DNA of 64,000 nucleotides from Dyadobacter psychrophilus (GCF_900167945.1 NZ_FUZA01000001.1:62001-126000); one strand, 5' to 3'. Counted from the stretch's first letter, positions 53,526 through 62,098 are shown. Translations and numbers: made by a program. The notes: generated from the sequence alone by a model not told the origin.

Positions 53526-54091
53526 CGTATTTTGATCGTCATATCTACACCTTGTCTTTTTACCGATTCTGGAAAGTCCTTGAGAATTTTAGCTATGGCA
53601 GACCGGATCGCCACCTCCACGTCACGGCTTTCATAAACTACAACTTCCAGCACTCCCACCGCCCACCCACGCCATAGCAGGTGCCCGTCCGGTGCCTTTA
53701 ATACATCCAGTGTCAAAGTGGCTTCCCGATAGTTAAATACATCGGGTCTTGGCCGCATATAGTAATCCCAATACATATACCCATAAGGATCCGGCAGGAA
53801 TACCGATCGTTCTTCAACAGTGATCGTGTAATCCAGTGTAAACTCAGCGCTGCTATCGGTCAACACGTAACCCCGTATAGCAAGCAAGTCATTTACCGCT
53901 GATCTGATCCTTTGGTCGGTTATTTCATTATAGTATAAAGGATACCGTTCCCGGTCGGCCTGCAAAGGTTTTGACCAATTATAGGTACGAAACTGCGACA
54001 CATCAAATTCTTTGTCATAATCAGAGTAGGTCCGGATTTCCGGGCTGCATGCTGTTGCAAGGATTGCCAAAAGATATACCAGTTTTTTCAT
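53522..54091 (-). CDS. DUF4136 family lipoprotein
   Basis: This 189-residue protein has a lipoprotein signal (LVYLLAILATACS, Cys about residue 15). The DUF4136 pattern follows: YSDYDKEFDVSQFRTYNW, then ITDQRIRSAVNDLLAIRGY and LDVLKAPDGHLLWRGWAVG. The function is unknown. A palindrome and a -7-like box lie just upstream of its start, so it probably belongs to the island regulon. Confidence 0.88.
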   Translation of the reverse strand: MKKLVYLLAILATACSPEIRTYSDYDKEFDVSQFRTYNWSKPLQADRERYPLYYNEITDQRIRSAVNDLLAIRGYVLTDSSAEFTLDYTITVEERSVFLPDPYGYMYWDYYMRPRPDVFNYREATLTLDVLKAPDGHLLWRGWAVGVLEVVVYESRDVEVAIRSAIAKILKDFPESVKRQGVDMTIKIR

Positions 54092-54119
54092 GTGCTAGCG
54101 GGATCAGATAAATGATCTA

Positions 54120-54184
54120 CCAAAGTACCATTAGAACAGCAACTGGATTATGACAATAGCTTGCCTTTTAATTGACCACAATCA
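54120..54184 (-). promoter_or_regulatory. Candidate Fnr/Crp-type promoter of the DUF4136 gene
   Basis: TGACCACAATCA (54173-54184) has the full core. Its centre is 51.5 bp from the minus-strand box TACTTTGG (54120-54127), five of six to TAnnTTTG. Confidence 0.48.
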
Positions 54185-54230
54185 TGCTTTGCAAAACATT
54201 TGATAAAGCTTTAACTATATCCGAATTTCA

Positions 54231-54295
54231 TGAGAAATATCATATCTAACTGCCACCTCGATCATGGTATTTTAGTAAGAACTGCTATAATATTG
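54231..54295 (+). promoter_or_regulatory. Candidate Fnr/Crp-type promoter of the 81-residue protein
   Basis: TGAGAAATATCA (54231-54242) has the full core. Its centre is 51.5 bp before TAATATTG (54288-54295), five of six to TAnnTTTG. The gene starts at 54354. Confidence 0.47.
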
Positions 54296-54353
54296 TCTTG
54301 CTGATAACAAGGGCTCCAACTCAATTTCTGTTCCACATTTACTACTCCGTGAT

Positions 54354-54599
54354 ATGACTTACCAACCTAACTCCCAGCAGGTAACATTCGTTTTACCGAT
54401 GTACTTCACGAAAGCTGAAATCGTATTCTCTAAATCTTCTAAAAGTCTTGAGAACTTCTCTTTCAAGATCGTCCCGACCAGTAAACCGGTTCACGCCATT
54501 TCTACTGAGATTTTAGAAAAAGGCCAATGGCTGGCACAATTGATCTGGTCGCAAGGTAAATCGCAATTTTGTAGTGAGCAGGTAATTGACATCAATTGA
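54354..54599 (+). CDS. Small protein (81 residues), weakly FixH-like
   Basis: This frame encodes a soluble beta-rich protein. It ends with GQWLAQLIWSQGKSQFCSEQVIDI, a pattern similar to the C-terminal strand of FixH-type copper/oxidase assembly proteins, but it lacks the membrane segment. The resemblance is weak. The presence of a well-spaced candidate promoter upstream supports it as a real gene. It is convergent with the DinB-like gene, 14 bases apart. Confidence 0.6.
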   Translation: MTYQPNSQQVTFVLPMYFTKAEIVFSKSSKSLENFSFKIVPTSKPVHAISTEILEKGQWLAQLIWSQGKSQFCSEQVIDIN

Positions 54600-54613
54600 A
54601 ATTCTGAACCCGG

Positions 54614-55081
54614 CTATTTCGCGCCGTCTGCATATTTGAGGATAATGGCCAGTTGCCCACCATGGTGTGCAGTATGAGATATGATCCTTCCAAGCGATTC
54701 CGCTTTCGTTTTCACCCCAAACTCCTGGGTTACAATATCAGTATCCCAATCCTGATCACTTTGCAGACCAATAGCGATTTCCAACGCTTCGGCTGAATGA
54801 GACACATATTCAAGCAGGCTGGGCAGATCGGTCCATTCTCCTGTATCGTGTTGGGCAATTAATGTTTTTGCGCTCACAGAGATTTTGCTGCCAAAGACGT
54901 TCTTGGCAAACAACAACTCCACATCTCCGATATGCCGGATCAGGAATCCCACGGTATTCTGTGTGAGAGGCAGTTTTCGAATCAGGTCCTGGGATTGAAG
55001 GTTAATTAATTGAGTAGAAAAACGTGTCCTTGCTTCCTTCCAGAGAGAAAGAAGCGTCTGTGTTTTTAGTTGTCGTTCCAT
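54614..55081 (-). CDS. DinB-like four-helix protein
   Basis: This 155-residue protein fits the DinB/YfiT metal-binding bundle family. Three histidine positions are visible in LIRHIGDVE and IISHTAHHGGQLAIILKYAD. Members are putative metal-dependent transferases or hydrolases, often linked to thiol or stress reactions. The substrate is unknown. A palindrome and a -7-like box are placed upstream at class II distance. Confidence 0.85.
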   Translation of the reverse strand: MERQLKTQTLLSLWKEARTRFSTQLINLQSQDLIRKLPLTQNTVGFLIRHIGDVELLFAKNVFGSKISVSAKTLIAQHDTGEWTDLPSLLEYVSHSAEALEIAIGLQSDQDWDTDIVTQEFGVKTKAESLGRIISHTAHHGGQLAIILKYADGAK

Positions 55082-55106
55082 TTTTTGATATGTGATTTTT
55101 TGAACG

Positions 55107-55149
55107 CAAGTCTACCATTTCCACAAGCGCCGGGGTATGAGCCTGATCA
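55107..55149 (-). promoter_or_regulatory. Candidate Fnr/Crp-type promoter of the DinB-like gene
   Basis: TGAGCCTGATCA (55138-55149) has the full core. Its centre is 29.5 bp from the minus-strand box TAGACTTG (55107-55114), five of six to TAnnTTTG. Confidence 0.45.
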
Positions 55150-55224
55150 TTTTACGAAGTGATATATATCCCAGTTGATAAAACATTGATCAAACTATTA
55201 ATCGCATATTATCATTATGACTTG

Positions 55225-55267
55225 TGACCTAAGTCATAATACAACCTAAATTAACCATCTACTTTTA
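55225..55267 (+). promoter_or_regulatory. Candidate Fnr/Crp-type promoter of usp G
   Basis: TGACCTAAGTCA (55225-55236) is a palindromic site with the full core. Its centre is 29.5 bp before TACTTTTA (55260-55267), five of six to TAnnTTTG. A wider inverted repeat TTATGAC/GTCATAA (55215-55239) surrounds it. Confidence 0.58.
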
Positions 55268-55318
55268 TCGCATTGTTGCCATCCAGAATATCCTGAGCCA
55301 AACTTTAACGACCCGTTA

Positions 55319-56152
55319 ATGAAAACGATCCTTGTTCCCATTGATTTCTCGGCATCCTCAGAAAAGGCTCTTTCTGTTGCAAAAGGTATTGCAGCAAAAA
55401 CAGGCTCACAGCTCATACTAATGTATGTCTATCCCGCTTATGTATCCGACATTGCTATTTCAGAAACGATTTATTCGTTACCTGCATATCAACAATTGGA
55501 AGAAGATCACCGCAAACAACTCCATAATCATGTAGATCAACTTAATAGGGAAGAATTTAGCGCCGAAGCCATCTGGCTAGGGGGAACCATTGGGGAAGAG
55601 ATTATTAAGCAAGCTAGGAAATCGAAGGCAGACCTGATCGTGATGGGCAGGACCGGAAAAGGAAGTTTTCTGGATAAGTTGGTCGGAAGTTCTACCACTT
55701 CCATAGCTAGGGATGCACCCTGCGCGGTATTGATTGTGCCAGCACAAACAACTAAGTTTTCATTTAAAAAGGTCGTGTATGCCACCCAACTCGAGTATGA
55801 GGAAAACGATATTATTGCGCAGGTCAAAAATTTGGTAAAGCACCTTGGAGCCACATTGACATTCTTAAAAGTGGATGCCTGGACACAGCCCGACATCCAG
55901 CCTGATGGGCAATTCATAGATCAGATTGGAGCACAATTTAACGTGGCCGCTGATGATATAGTTGTTATGAAAAATCAGAAGGTAATAAACGGAATCGAGG
56001 CGTACTGCGATCAGGTGCAAGCGGATTTGATTGTTGTCTCCGCAAGGGAGAGAGGGTTGATCGAAGAGTATTTGATCAATCCAAGTCTAACTAAAAAATT
56101 GGTATTGGATACGCACTTGCCATTGCTAGTCTATCATTTGAAACCAGACTAA
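55319..56152 (+). CDS. Universal stress protein, tandem-domain (G)
   Basis: This 277-residue protein opens MKTILVPIDFSASSEKALSVAKGIA. Domain 1 keeps the ATP loop VMGRTGKGSFLDKLVGSSTTSIARDAPCAVLI. Domain 2 is divergent (LIVVSARERGLIEEYLINPSLTKKL). It is the near paralogue of the protein at 42510. A four-TM protein gene follows after 69 bases. Confidence 0.91.
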   Translation: MKTILVPIDFSASSEKALSVAKGIAAKTGSQLILMYVYPAYVSDIAISETIYSLPAYQQLEEDHRKQLHNHVDQLNREEFSAEAIWLGGTIGEEIIKQARKSKADLIVMGRTGKGSFLDKLVGSSTTSIARDAPCAVLIVPAQTTKFSFKKVVYATQLEYEENDIIAQVKNLVKHLGATLTFLKVDAWTQPDIQPDGQFIDQIGAQFNVAADDIVVMKNQKVINGIEAYCDQVQADLIVVSARERGLIEEYLINPSLTKKLVLDTHLPLLVYHLKPD

Positions 56153-56221
56153 TAAGCCAATTCCGAAAATCGATTTTCATAAACCGCTAAAATCCGTACA
56201 AACATTTATACTACAGAAGTC

Positions 56222-56704
56222 ATGGAAGACACACTATTGGCACCATTTATTTTCTGGGCCATTTATATTGGTAGCAACCTTACCACCCTTCTCTTGCTTT
56301 GGATAACAATAAAACATCCTGACGCTGGTCGCGCAATGCTTTCATTTTTCTTTGCGGCTTGTTGCCTAATCAATATATCAAAGGCTATGGAAATGTCCTG
56401 GCTCTATGCCAAAGGTGCAGAAATCATCACCCTGCCCTATCACTTCTTTCTCGGCAAAGCCTTGGGAGATCTGAGTAAACCTATACTCTGGATAACTGCC
56501 GGTTGCCAGGGATTAGCCTCAATTGCATTGACACGCAAAGGCTTGATTTTCGTTCTGGGTTGCTGGTGCGGAATGATCCTGTTAATAGCGCTATTTCCAC
56601 TAGGATTGAGAGCTGCTTTTCCAGCGTCAGCATTCGCTGCCCTTGCACTTTATTATCTACAAAAGTCGCCAAGCCATACTGTTCTTACCGGAAAGACTCG
56701 GTAA
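56222..56704 (+). CDS. Four-TM membrane protein, paralogue of the one at 28959
   Basis: This 160-residue protein has about four hydrophobic segments. It shares the overall layout and the FWxxYxxSNL and GCWCG...FPLGLRAAFPA blocks with the protein at 28959-29474, but lacks its basic tail. Here it lies between a usp gene and an HtrA-like gene. The two copies both sit close to universal stress protein genes. The function is unknown. Confidence 0.78.
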   Translation: MEDTLLAPFIFWAIYIGSNLTTLLLLWITIKHPDAGRAMLSFFFAACCLINISKAMEMSWLYAKGAEIITLPYHFFLGKALGDLSKPILWITAGCQGLASIALTRKGLIFVLGCWCGMILLIALFPLGLRAAFPASAFAALALYYLQKSPSHTVLTGKTR

Positions 56705-56750
56705 CGCGCTAGATGTTCAAAAGCCTTCGCGCTATTTTAAGTGTACAATT

Positions 56751-57947
56751 ATGATGGTGAATTTTCTATTTCCCAGGTTGGAATACAGTCGATTGGGAAT
56801 TGTATTGATGCTTTATCTGATCCTGGCCGGGTGTCAAAGAAATGCACAGGAAATGCCCCAAAATAGAAGCGATCCTTTCGCTTCACAACAAAAATCCGGG
56901 CATCGAAAAACTGTCGCGGGGGTGAGCTCTTCTAATGTCCTGAGTTTCCGGCACGCAGCGCGCATGTCTACATTGGCGACCGTAAAAGTAAAGTCTATCT
57001 TCCCAGAAGTAGCACCCCTGCCCGTACCCGATTTCTACTATGAATTTTTCAATAAAGACTATGTCGGTCCCTATAGGATGCCTTCTGGTGACGGCCGCCA
57101 AGACAATACCGGCAGCGCATCGGGTGTGCTGATCAGTGAGGACGGATATATAGTTACTAATTATCATGTCATTAACACTGCGAAAAGTATTGAAGTTATC
57201 CTTGCAGACAGGCACAGTTATCCTGCGACAGTAGTCGGCACCGACAAAGCAACCGATCTGGCTTTACTTAAAATCGAGGCAGAAAACCTTCCCTTCATTG
57301 AGTTTGGCAATTCAGATTCCGCCGCTGTGGGGGACATTGTTTTAATCGTAGGCAATCCGCTAAACTTTACATCTACTGTAACTCAGGGCATTATCAGCTA
57401 CAAAGCACGCAACATTGCGCATAGCTCAGAGCAATGGACGCTGCAATCCTATCTCCAAACTGATGGGGTCGTCAATATTGGCAACAGTGGGGGTGCATTA
57501 CTGGATTTATCGGGAAAACTCCTTGGGATTGTAACAGCAATAGCCTCACCTAATGGGGTATACGCCGGTTATTCATTTGCTATTCCGGTTAAAGTAGTCA
57601 AAAAAACCACTGCTGATTTACACAACTATGGCCACGTGCGACGCGGCAGCTTTGGCATGACAGCGGTTGAAATGGATGCGGAAACGGCGGCTAAGTTGAA
57701 AACCAGTGTGGTCGCAGGTATTTTAATAGGCAGCATCGAAAACGGAGGCGCAGCTGATAAGGCTGGTTTGGCCCGCGGTGATATTATCACCAGTATTTGC
57801 GGGGTACCGGTGGAATCGTTGGCCGAGCTCAGCGAGGTAGTTGCCTGCTCCTACCCAGGCCAGCGGCTGCTGTTGAAGGTGGTCAGAAACGAAAGGCATA
57901 TCCAAAACGCTATTATATTATTGGGCGGCTCGGGCATTGCTAAATAG
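56751..57947 (+). CDS. HtrA/DegP-like serine protease with PDZ domain, lipoprotein
   Basis: The ATG at 56751 gives a lipoprotein leader ending LILAGC; the longer frame from 56643 overlaps the previous gene. The protease domain has the triad His in VTNYHVI, Asp in ATDLALLKIE and Ser in NIGNSGGALLD. One PDZ domain follows (about residues 300-395; GILIGSIENGGAADKAGLARGDIITSI). It would degrade or refold damaged envelope proteins. With 398 residues it is short, like DegS/HhoB-type enzymes with a single PDZ. Confidence 0.92.
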   Translation: MMVNFLFPRLEYSRLGIVLMLYLILAGCQRNAQEMPQNRSDPFASQQKSGHRKTVAGVSSSNVLSFRHAARMSTLATVKVKSIFPEVAPLPVPDFYYEFFNKDYVGPYRMPSGDGRQDNTGSASGVLISEDGYIVTNYHVINTAKSIEVILADRHSYPATVVGTDKATDLALLKIEAENLPFIEFGNSDSAAVGDIVLIVGNPLNFTSTVTQGIISYKARNIAHSSEQWTLQSYLQTDGVVNIGNSGGALLDLSGKLLGIVTAIASPNGVYAGYSFAIPVKVVKKTTADLHNYGHVRRGSFGMTAVEMDAETAAKLKTSVVAGILIGSIENGGAADKAGLARGDIITSICGVPVESLAELSEVVACSYPGQRLLLKVVRNERHIQNAIILLGGSGIAK

Positions 57948-57999
57948 TAAGCGCGTATCGGACTTCGTGACTGTAAGTTACTGTGGATCAATTAATATT

Positions 58000-58353
58000 T
58001 CAGTCTCGAAAAATGACGTTTATCTCTCTAGTGAGAATATCTGTTAACAAGCCAAGGGCAATAATGATGTTGAAAATTGTTCCAAATCTTGCGTCCTGCC
58101 AAGCCATTAATATCACTGTCTGAGAGACCAATATGGAAAGAATTGCCCCCCAAAGCCAATTTTCATTTCTTAGTAAAAAGAAAACTGTAGTCAGGGTTAA
58201 TGATATAGTAGCAATTAACGACAACACGCCGCCAGCGCGGGTTATCTCACTAGCAATAGGGCCAATTTTGCCATAACCGAATGCTGCTGCAAATCCTGCC
58301 AAATGTATCAAACCGTGGATTAACATTACGAAAACAAACAAATACCTGATCAT
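58000..58353 (-). CDS. Small membrane protein resembling the N-terminal part of longer DUF6544 proteins
   Basis: This 117-residue protein has four hydrophobic segments and starts MIRYLFVFVMLIHGLIHLAGFAAAFGYG. From memory, this HGLIHLxGF segment is found as the membrane half of longer Bacteroidota DUF6544 proteins. The soluble half is encoded here by the separate gene at 58861. A nearly complete palindrome and a -7-like box are found upstream on this strand. Confidence 0.72.
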   Translation of the reverse strand: MIRYLFVFVMLIHGLIHLAGFAAAFGYGKIGPIASEITRAGGVLSLIATISLTLTTVFFLLRNENWLWGAILSILVSQTVILMAWQDARFGTIFNIIIALGLLTDILTREINVIFRD

Positions 58354-58397
58354 GGCTTCCCGGTGTAAAATTGATGAACCTGTTTACTGTAGAATCA

Positions 58398-58462
58398 CAA
58401 ATAGAGTAGAACGGCGGCTCATTAAGAATGACCCGCCTCAATATTGTGTGTGACTTTTGTCG
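58398..58462 (-). promoter_or_regulatory. Candidate Fnr/Crp-type promoter of the 117-residue membrane protein
   Basis: TGACTTTTGTCG (58451-58462) has five of six core bases. Its centre is 51.5 bp from the minus-strand box TCTATTTG (58398-58405), five of six to TAnnTTTG. In the plus direction no box fits the distance to the proline-rich gene. Confidence 0.45.
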
Positions 58463-58500
58463 TACGCCTGATTAACCTAATACTTACCCATCATCTACTC

Positions 58501-58677
58501 ATGAACAAAAAATTGAATCTTCCAGAAATACCAGTGCCCGCCAAAGTACCTGAGTTCATTCCTATACCTGCAGAACCAGTTAACCCAGGATTCCCCGAGA
58601 TCGATCCCGAAAGTCTTCCAATACAGCCGCCAGCACCGAGAGAAATGCCCCTCATACAATTTCCTGATTCTATTTAG
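58501..58677 (+). CDS. Proline-rich 58-residue protein
   Basis: The ATG at 58501 gives 58 residues, of which 16 are proline, in PxP and PExP patterns with alternating hydrophobic and acidic residues (LPEIPVPAKVPEFIPIPAEP). There is no signal peptide or transmembrane segment. I know of similar short proline-rich proteins in Bacteroidota but not their role; it may be an extended linker or an intrinsically disordered stress protein. Confidence 0.55.
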   Translation: MNKKLNLPEIPVPAKVPEFIPIPAEPVNPGFPEIDPESLPIQPPAPREMPLIQFPDSI

Positions 58678-58717
58678 TGCTCGAAAAAAAGCCCTGGCCG
58701 CTCCCGGTTGCTTCTTA

Positions 58718-58782
58718 TGACATATCTCATTTTTAAAGGTGATCAATAGACTTAGCGCGTCGAAGGGATTAATATAGTTTTA
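58718..58782 (+). promoter_or_regulatory. Candidate Fnr/Crp-type promoter of the DUF6544/ABC efflux operon
   Basis: TGACATATCTCA (58718-58729) has the full core. Its centre is 51.5 bp before TAGTTTTA (58775-58782), five of six to TAnnTTTG. The remaining leader up to 58861 holds no recognised feature. Confidence 0.5.
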
Positions 58783-58860
58783 AAGAAATAAATCTTACAT
58801 CTGCATAATGAAACCAAATCAGCAGCAGGTTCAAGGTTTAGGTCTTAAACTCTGAATACC

Positions 58861-59736
58861 ATGAGAACGATTAGCGAACTTTCAATCGCCAGAAAAGCTA
58901 CGCCTTTAAAACCTAAGCAGCCTTCATCGGCAACAATGACCGCTTTATTGTTGCTTTTTATCATCGCGGTGATCGTCCCTGCAGCCGGTGAGTTCTATGG
59001 ATCCGTACAGTTTGAAAATGCTGTAAAGCAGCTTTATAAAAACCCTGCGAAACAGCATCCAAAGCCATTTTCATACCATCAACTCAGCGGGCTACCCTCT
59101 CCTGTTCAGGGTTACCTTAAACATGTTTTGAAGGAAGGCCAAATGCCTGTGCGATCAGTCCGGATGCTTATGAACGGGCAGTTTAAGGCTGGCATCAAAA
59201 AAGATTGGATAGTGATTAATGCCCAGCAATACATTACTAATTGGCAACCCGGCTTTGTTTGGCATGGCAAAGGTTACATGCTGTCTTCCAGGGATTCGTA
59301 TTTGGCGGGCAGCGGAAACTCTGTTGTATATCGGTTTGGTTTCTTTCCAGCGCGTAAATCTCGAAGCGATGAAGGGGAGCTTTTGCGCTGGATAGCAGAA
59401 AGTACGTTTCATCCTACCACCTTGCTGCCCAGTGGCAACATTCAATGGTCACCAATTGATCCCGCATCGGCCCTGGTGACCTTCAGTAATAAAGGTGCAC
59501 TGAACACTTGTAGGGCTTTCTTTAACAGTAAGCAGGAAATTTCCAGAATGGAAGCCTACCGGCAGTGGAATGGCAAAAAAGAAAAGTGGGTGGTTAGATT
59601 TAGTGATTATCAATCCAGGAACGGAATGCTCATACCAAATGAGTTGGAAGCGGGATGGCAGCTGACTGATGGATATTTTCCATATCTAAAGCTTACAATA
59701 AACCGAGTTGAATTCAATAAAACTGAAGTTTTCTAA
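58861..59736 (+). CDS. DUF6544 family protein (copy 2), first gene of an ABC efflux operon
   Basis: This 291-residue protein has one transmembrane segment (about 26-46) and the family opening LPSPVQGYLKHVLKEGQ, followed by LLRWIAESTFHPTTLLPS and RNGMLIPNELEAGW. It is the same length as copy 1 at 37889 and alignable over its length. Its stop overlaps the start of the adaptor gene (TAATG), so it is translationally coupled to the export system. The function is unknown; a substrate- or lipid-handling partner is possible. Confidence 0.83.
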   Translation: MRTISELSIARKATPLKPKQPSSATMTALLLLFIIAVIVPAAGEFYGSVQFENAVKQLYKNPAKQHPKPFSYHQLSGLPSPVQGYLKHVLKEGQMPVRSVRMLMNGQFKAGIKKDWIVINAQQYITNWQPGFVWHGKGYMLSSRDSYLAGSGNSVVYRFGFFPARKSRSDEGELLRWIAESTFHPTTLLPSGNIQWSPIDPASALVTFSNKGALNTCRAFFNSKQEISRMEAYRQWNGKKEKWVVRFSDYQSRNGMLIPNELEAGWQLTDGYFPYLKLTINRVEFNKTEVF

Positions 59737-60842
59737 TGTACTTAAATTGGTCTATACCGGTTATAAAGCTGGCCCTTTTCAGCGCCATTGTTGCATTGAT
59801 GATCTGCTGTCACAGAAAGCCTGAAACGACTCAGCCCGCTATGGAAAATATCATGGAGTCTGTTTACGCTTCGGGCATTATAAAAGGTGCGAATCAGTAC
59901 CGGGTTTATTCAACTGTAAACGGCCTGATCGATAAGGTGCTTGTCTCGGAAGGCGAGCTGGTCCGGAAAGGCACGCCGGTCATGAGCCTGGTTGGTAATG
60001 TGGCCCGGCTTAATGCAGAAAATGCCGAATTAGCAGTCGCCTACGCCTCTACCACCGCAAATACCGAGCGTCTGGATGAGTTAAAGAACGCACTTTCGCT
60101 GGCCAAACTTAAGTTGGGAAATGAGCAGTCTCTTTGGTCCAGGCAAAAAAACCTTTGGGCGCAAAAAATCGGTACGCGCAACGAGTTTGAGCAACGCGAA
60201 CTCAGTTACAACAACGCACTTAACGCTTACGAGACGGCTAAACTCCGGTATACGGAGACATTAAAACAACTCAACTTTCAGGAGCAGCAATCCCGAAAAA
60301 ACCTGCAGATCGCCAAAACAACAGCAAAAGAGTACATAGTAACAAGCCAGCAGGATGGCCAAGTTTATAGTATTCTTAAAAAACCAGGCGAAATGGTCAC
60401 ACCTCAAAGCGCTGTCGCAATCATCGGCGCAGGTGATGATTTTTTGATCGAGATGCAGATCGATGAATATGACATCATCAAGGTGAAAACCGGCCAGAGG
60501 ATAGCCATCACGATGGATAGTTACAGAGGCCAGGTCTTTGAGGGGGAAGTAGGCAAAATTGTGCCGTATATGAATGAGGGTTCAAAATCATTTACCGTGG
60601 AAGGACATTTTTTGAAAAAGCCGGAGACGCTTTATGCTAACCTGACATGCGAGGCAAACATTATTATTAGCCAGAAGCCTAAAACCCTTACTATCCCAAG
60701 AGATTATTTGCTTGATGGCGGGTACGTGCTTGTGGAGCATAATAAAAAACGAAAGGTAAGAACCGGGCTAATGGACTATGAACGGGTTGAGATTGTGGCC
60801 GGATTACAGCAGAATGAGCACATTTTTAACCCAGAGCCATGA
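59736..60842 (+). CDS. Periplasmic adaptor (MacA/HlyD family), lipoprotein-like
   Basis: This 368-residue membrane-fusion protein has a leader ending LMICCH, compatible with a lipoprotein. It has the barrel-sandwich motifs VNGLIDKVLVSEGELVRKGTPVMSL and VTSQQDGQVYSILKKPGEMVTPQ around a long alpha-hairpin. Together with the FtsX-type permease and the ATPase behind it, it forms a MacAB/DevBCA-like exporter. The stop overlaps the permease start by four bases. Confidence 0.9.
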   Translation: MYLNWSIPVIKLALFSAIVALMICCHRKPETTQPAMENIMESVYASGIIKGANQYRVYSTVNGLIDKVLVSEGELVRKGTPVMSLVGNVARLNAENAELAVAYASTTANTERLDELKNALSLAKLKLGNEQSLWSRQKNLWAQKIGTRNEFEQRELSYNNALNAYETAKLRYTETLKQLNFQEQQSRKNLQIAKTTAKEYIVTSQQDGQVYSILKKPGEMVTPQSAVAIIGAGDDFLIEMQIDEYDIIKVKTGQRIAITMDSYRGQVFEGEVGKIVPYMNEGSKSFTVEGHFLKKPETLYANLTCEANIIISQKPKTLTIPRDYLLDGGYVLVEHNKKRKVRTGLMDYERVEIVAGLQQNEHIFNPEP

Positions 60843-62098
60843 AATTGAAACTGATCATGGACATTTCCTGGGCACTTCTGCTTGCCAGATGGAAACAGAC
60901 TTTGGTTGCGGCCGCAGGTGTCACATTCAGCATCGCCATGTTTATTTCTTTGCTGGGCTTTATGACAGGGTTAAATGTGTTGCTAGATGGACTAATCCTG
61001 AACAGGGTACCGCATGTGCGTTTATACAAGTCCATTCGGCCAAGCCAGAAGCAACCCGTCATGCAGGTCCCAGGATTTAGAAAACACTATCATTTTATCA
61101 GCTCTGTGAAGGCAGTCAATGCAAGTCAGCAGATCCGCAATAGTCAGGCAATCCTGACCTATCTCAGAAATGATCATCTTGTTATCGGTGCCACGCCCAG
61201 GATCACAACGCAGGTATTTTTCAATGACGGCAATATCGATCTCACCGGAATAGTACAGGGCATTGATCCAGCACTGGAAAACAAATTATTCAACTTTGAT
61301 GAATACATGATCTCTGGCTCGGCAGCTGATCTGTCCAAAATGCCGAACAGCATCATTCTCGGAAAGACCTTAGCCGACCTTTTATTAGCAGATGTAGGAG
61401 AAGTGATCCAGTTAACAACCACCCAGGGACAAGTTTTTCAACTTAAGGTTGTTGGCCTTTTTCAATCGGGTATACAAGAGTATGATAAGACACAAAGCTA
61501 CGCTTCTGTGAATGTGGTGCAAAAGCTACTGGGAAAAACGGCTAGTTATGTGACGGACATTCAAATCAAATTGACAGATATAACCCAGGCTCCGGCAGTA
61601 GCGAAAAAATTTGCCCAAATTTTCGAAACGGATGCCGAAGATATTCAGACAGCTAATGCTCAATTTGAAACCGGCAGCTTTATCAGGACCCTTATTTCTT
61701 ATGCAGTTGGCATTACCGTTCTGATTGTAGCGGGTTTTGGTATTTACAATATTCTCAACATGATGATCTACGAGAAAATGGATACGATTGCCATATTGAA
61801 GGCGACGGGTTTTTCGGGCAAAGATGTGAAGACTGTGTTTCTGCTCATTGCACTCGTCATCGGGCTATTTGGGGGGTTACTCGGATTGCTTGCCGGTTTT
61901 GGTATCTCGGTCATTGTTGATCAAATTCCCTTCGTGACACCTTCATTGCCAACCATCACGACTTACCCTGTGAATTATGACCCCTGGTTTTACGGCATCG
62001 GGATTGTATTTTCACTGGCTACCACCCTGCTTGCCGGGTGGCTCCCATCTCGTAAGGCAAGTAAAGTCGACCCGGTTGTTATTATAAGAGGGAAATGA
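60839..62098 (+). CDS. ABC exporter permease (FtsX/MacB/LolC family)
   Basis: This 419-residue protein has one N-terminal transmembrane segment, a large periplasmic domain (about residues 45-275) and three C-terminal segments. The last part carries the FtsX-type pattern NMMIYEKMDTIAILKATGFSGKDVKTVF and a final LAGWLPSRKASKVDPVVIIRG. Such mechanotransmission permeases move lipids, peptides or lipoproteins across the envelope with an adaptor. It is coupled on both sides by four-base overlaps. Confidence 0.92.
   Translation: MKLKLIMDISWALLLARWKQTLVAAAGVTFSIAMFISLLGFMTGLNVLLDGLILNRVPHVRLYKSIRPSQKQPVMQVPGFRKHYHFISSVKAVNASQQIRNSQAILTYLRNDHLVIGATPRITTQVFFNDGNIDLTGIVQGIDPALENKLFNFDEYMISGSAADLSKMPNSIILGKTLADLLLADVGEVIQLTTTQGQVFQLKVVGLFQSGIQEYDKTQSYASVNVVQKLLGKTASYVTDIQIKLTDITQAPAVAKKFAQIFETDAEDIQTANAQFETGSFIRTLISYAVGITVLIVAGFGIYNILNMMIYEKMDTIAILKATGFSGKDVKTVFLLIALVIGLFGGLLGLLAGFGISVIVDQIPFVTPSLPTITTYPVNYDPWFYGIGIVFSLATTLLAGWLPSRKASKVDPVVIIRGK

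Noticed and set aside
56166..56177. Palindrome AAAATCGATTTT before the four-TM gene at 56222
   Set aside because: It lacks the TGA and TCA halves. Although a weak box lies at 29.5 bp, the site does not match the motif, so it was not added to the regulon.
56643..56750. Extended start of the HtrA-like protease
   Set aside because: It overlaps the preceding gene and would bury the lipoprotein signal that begins at 56751.
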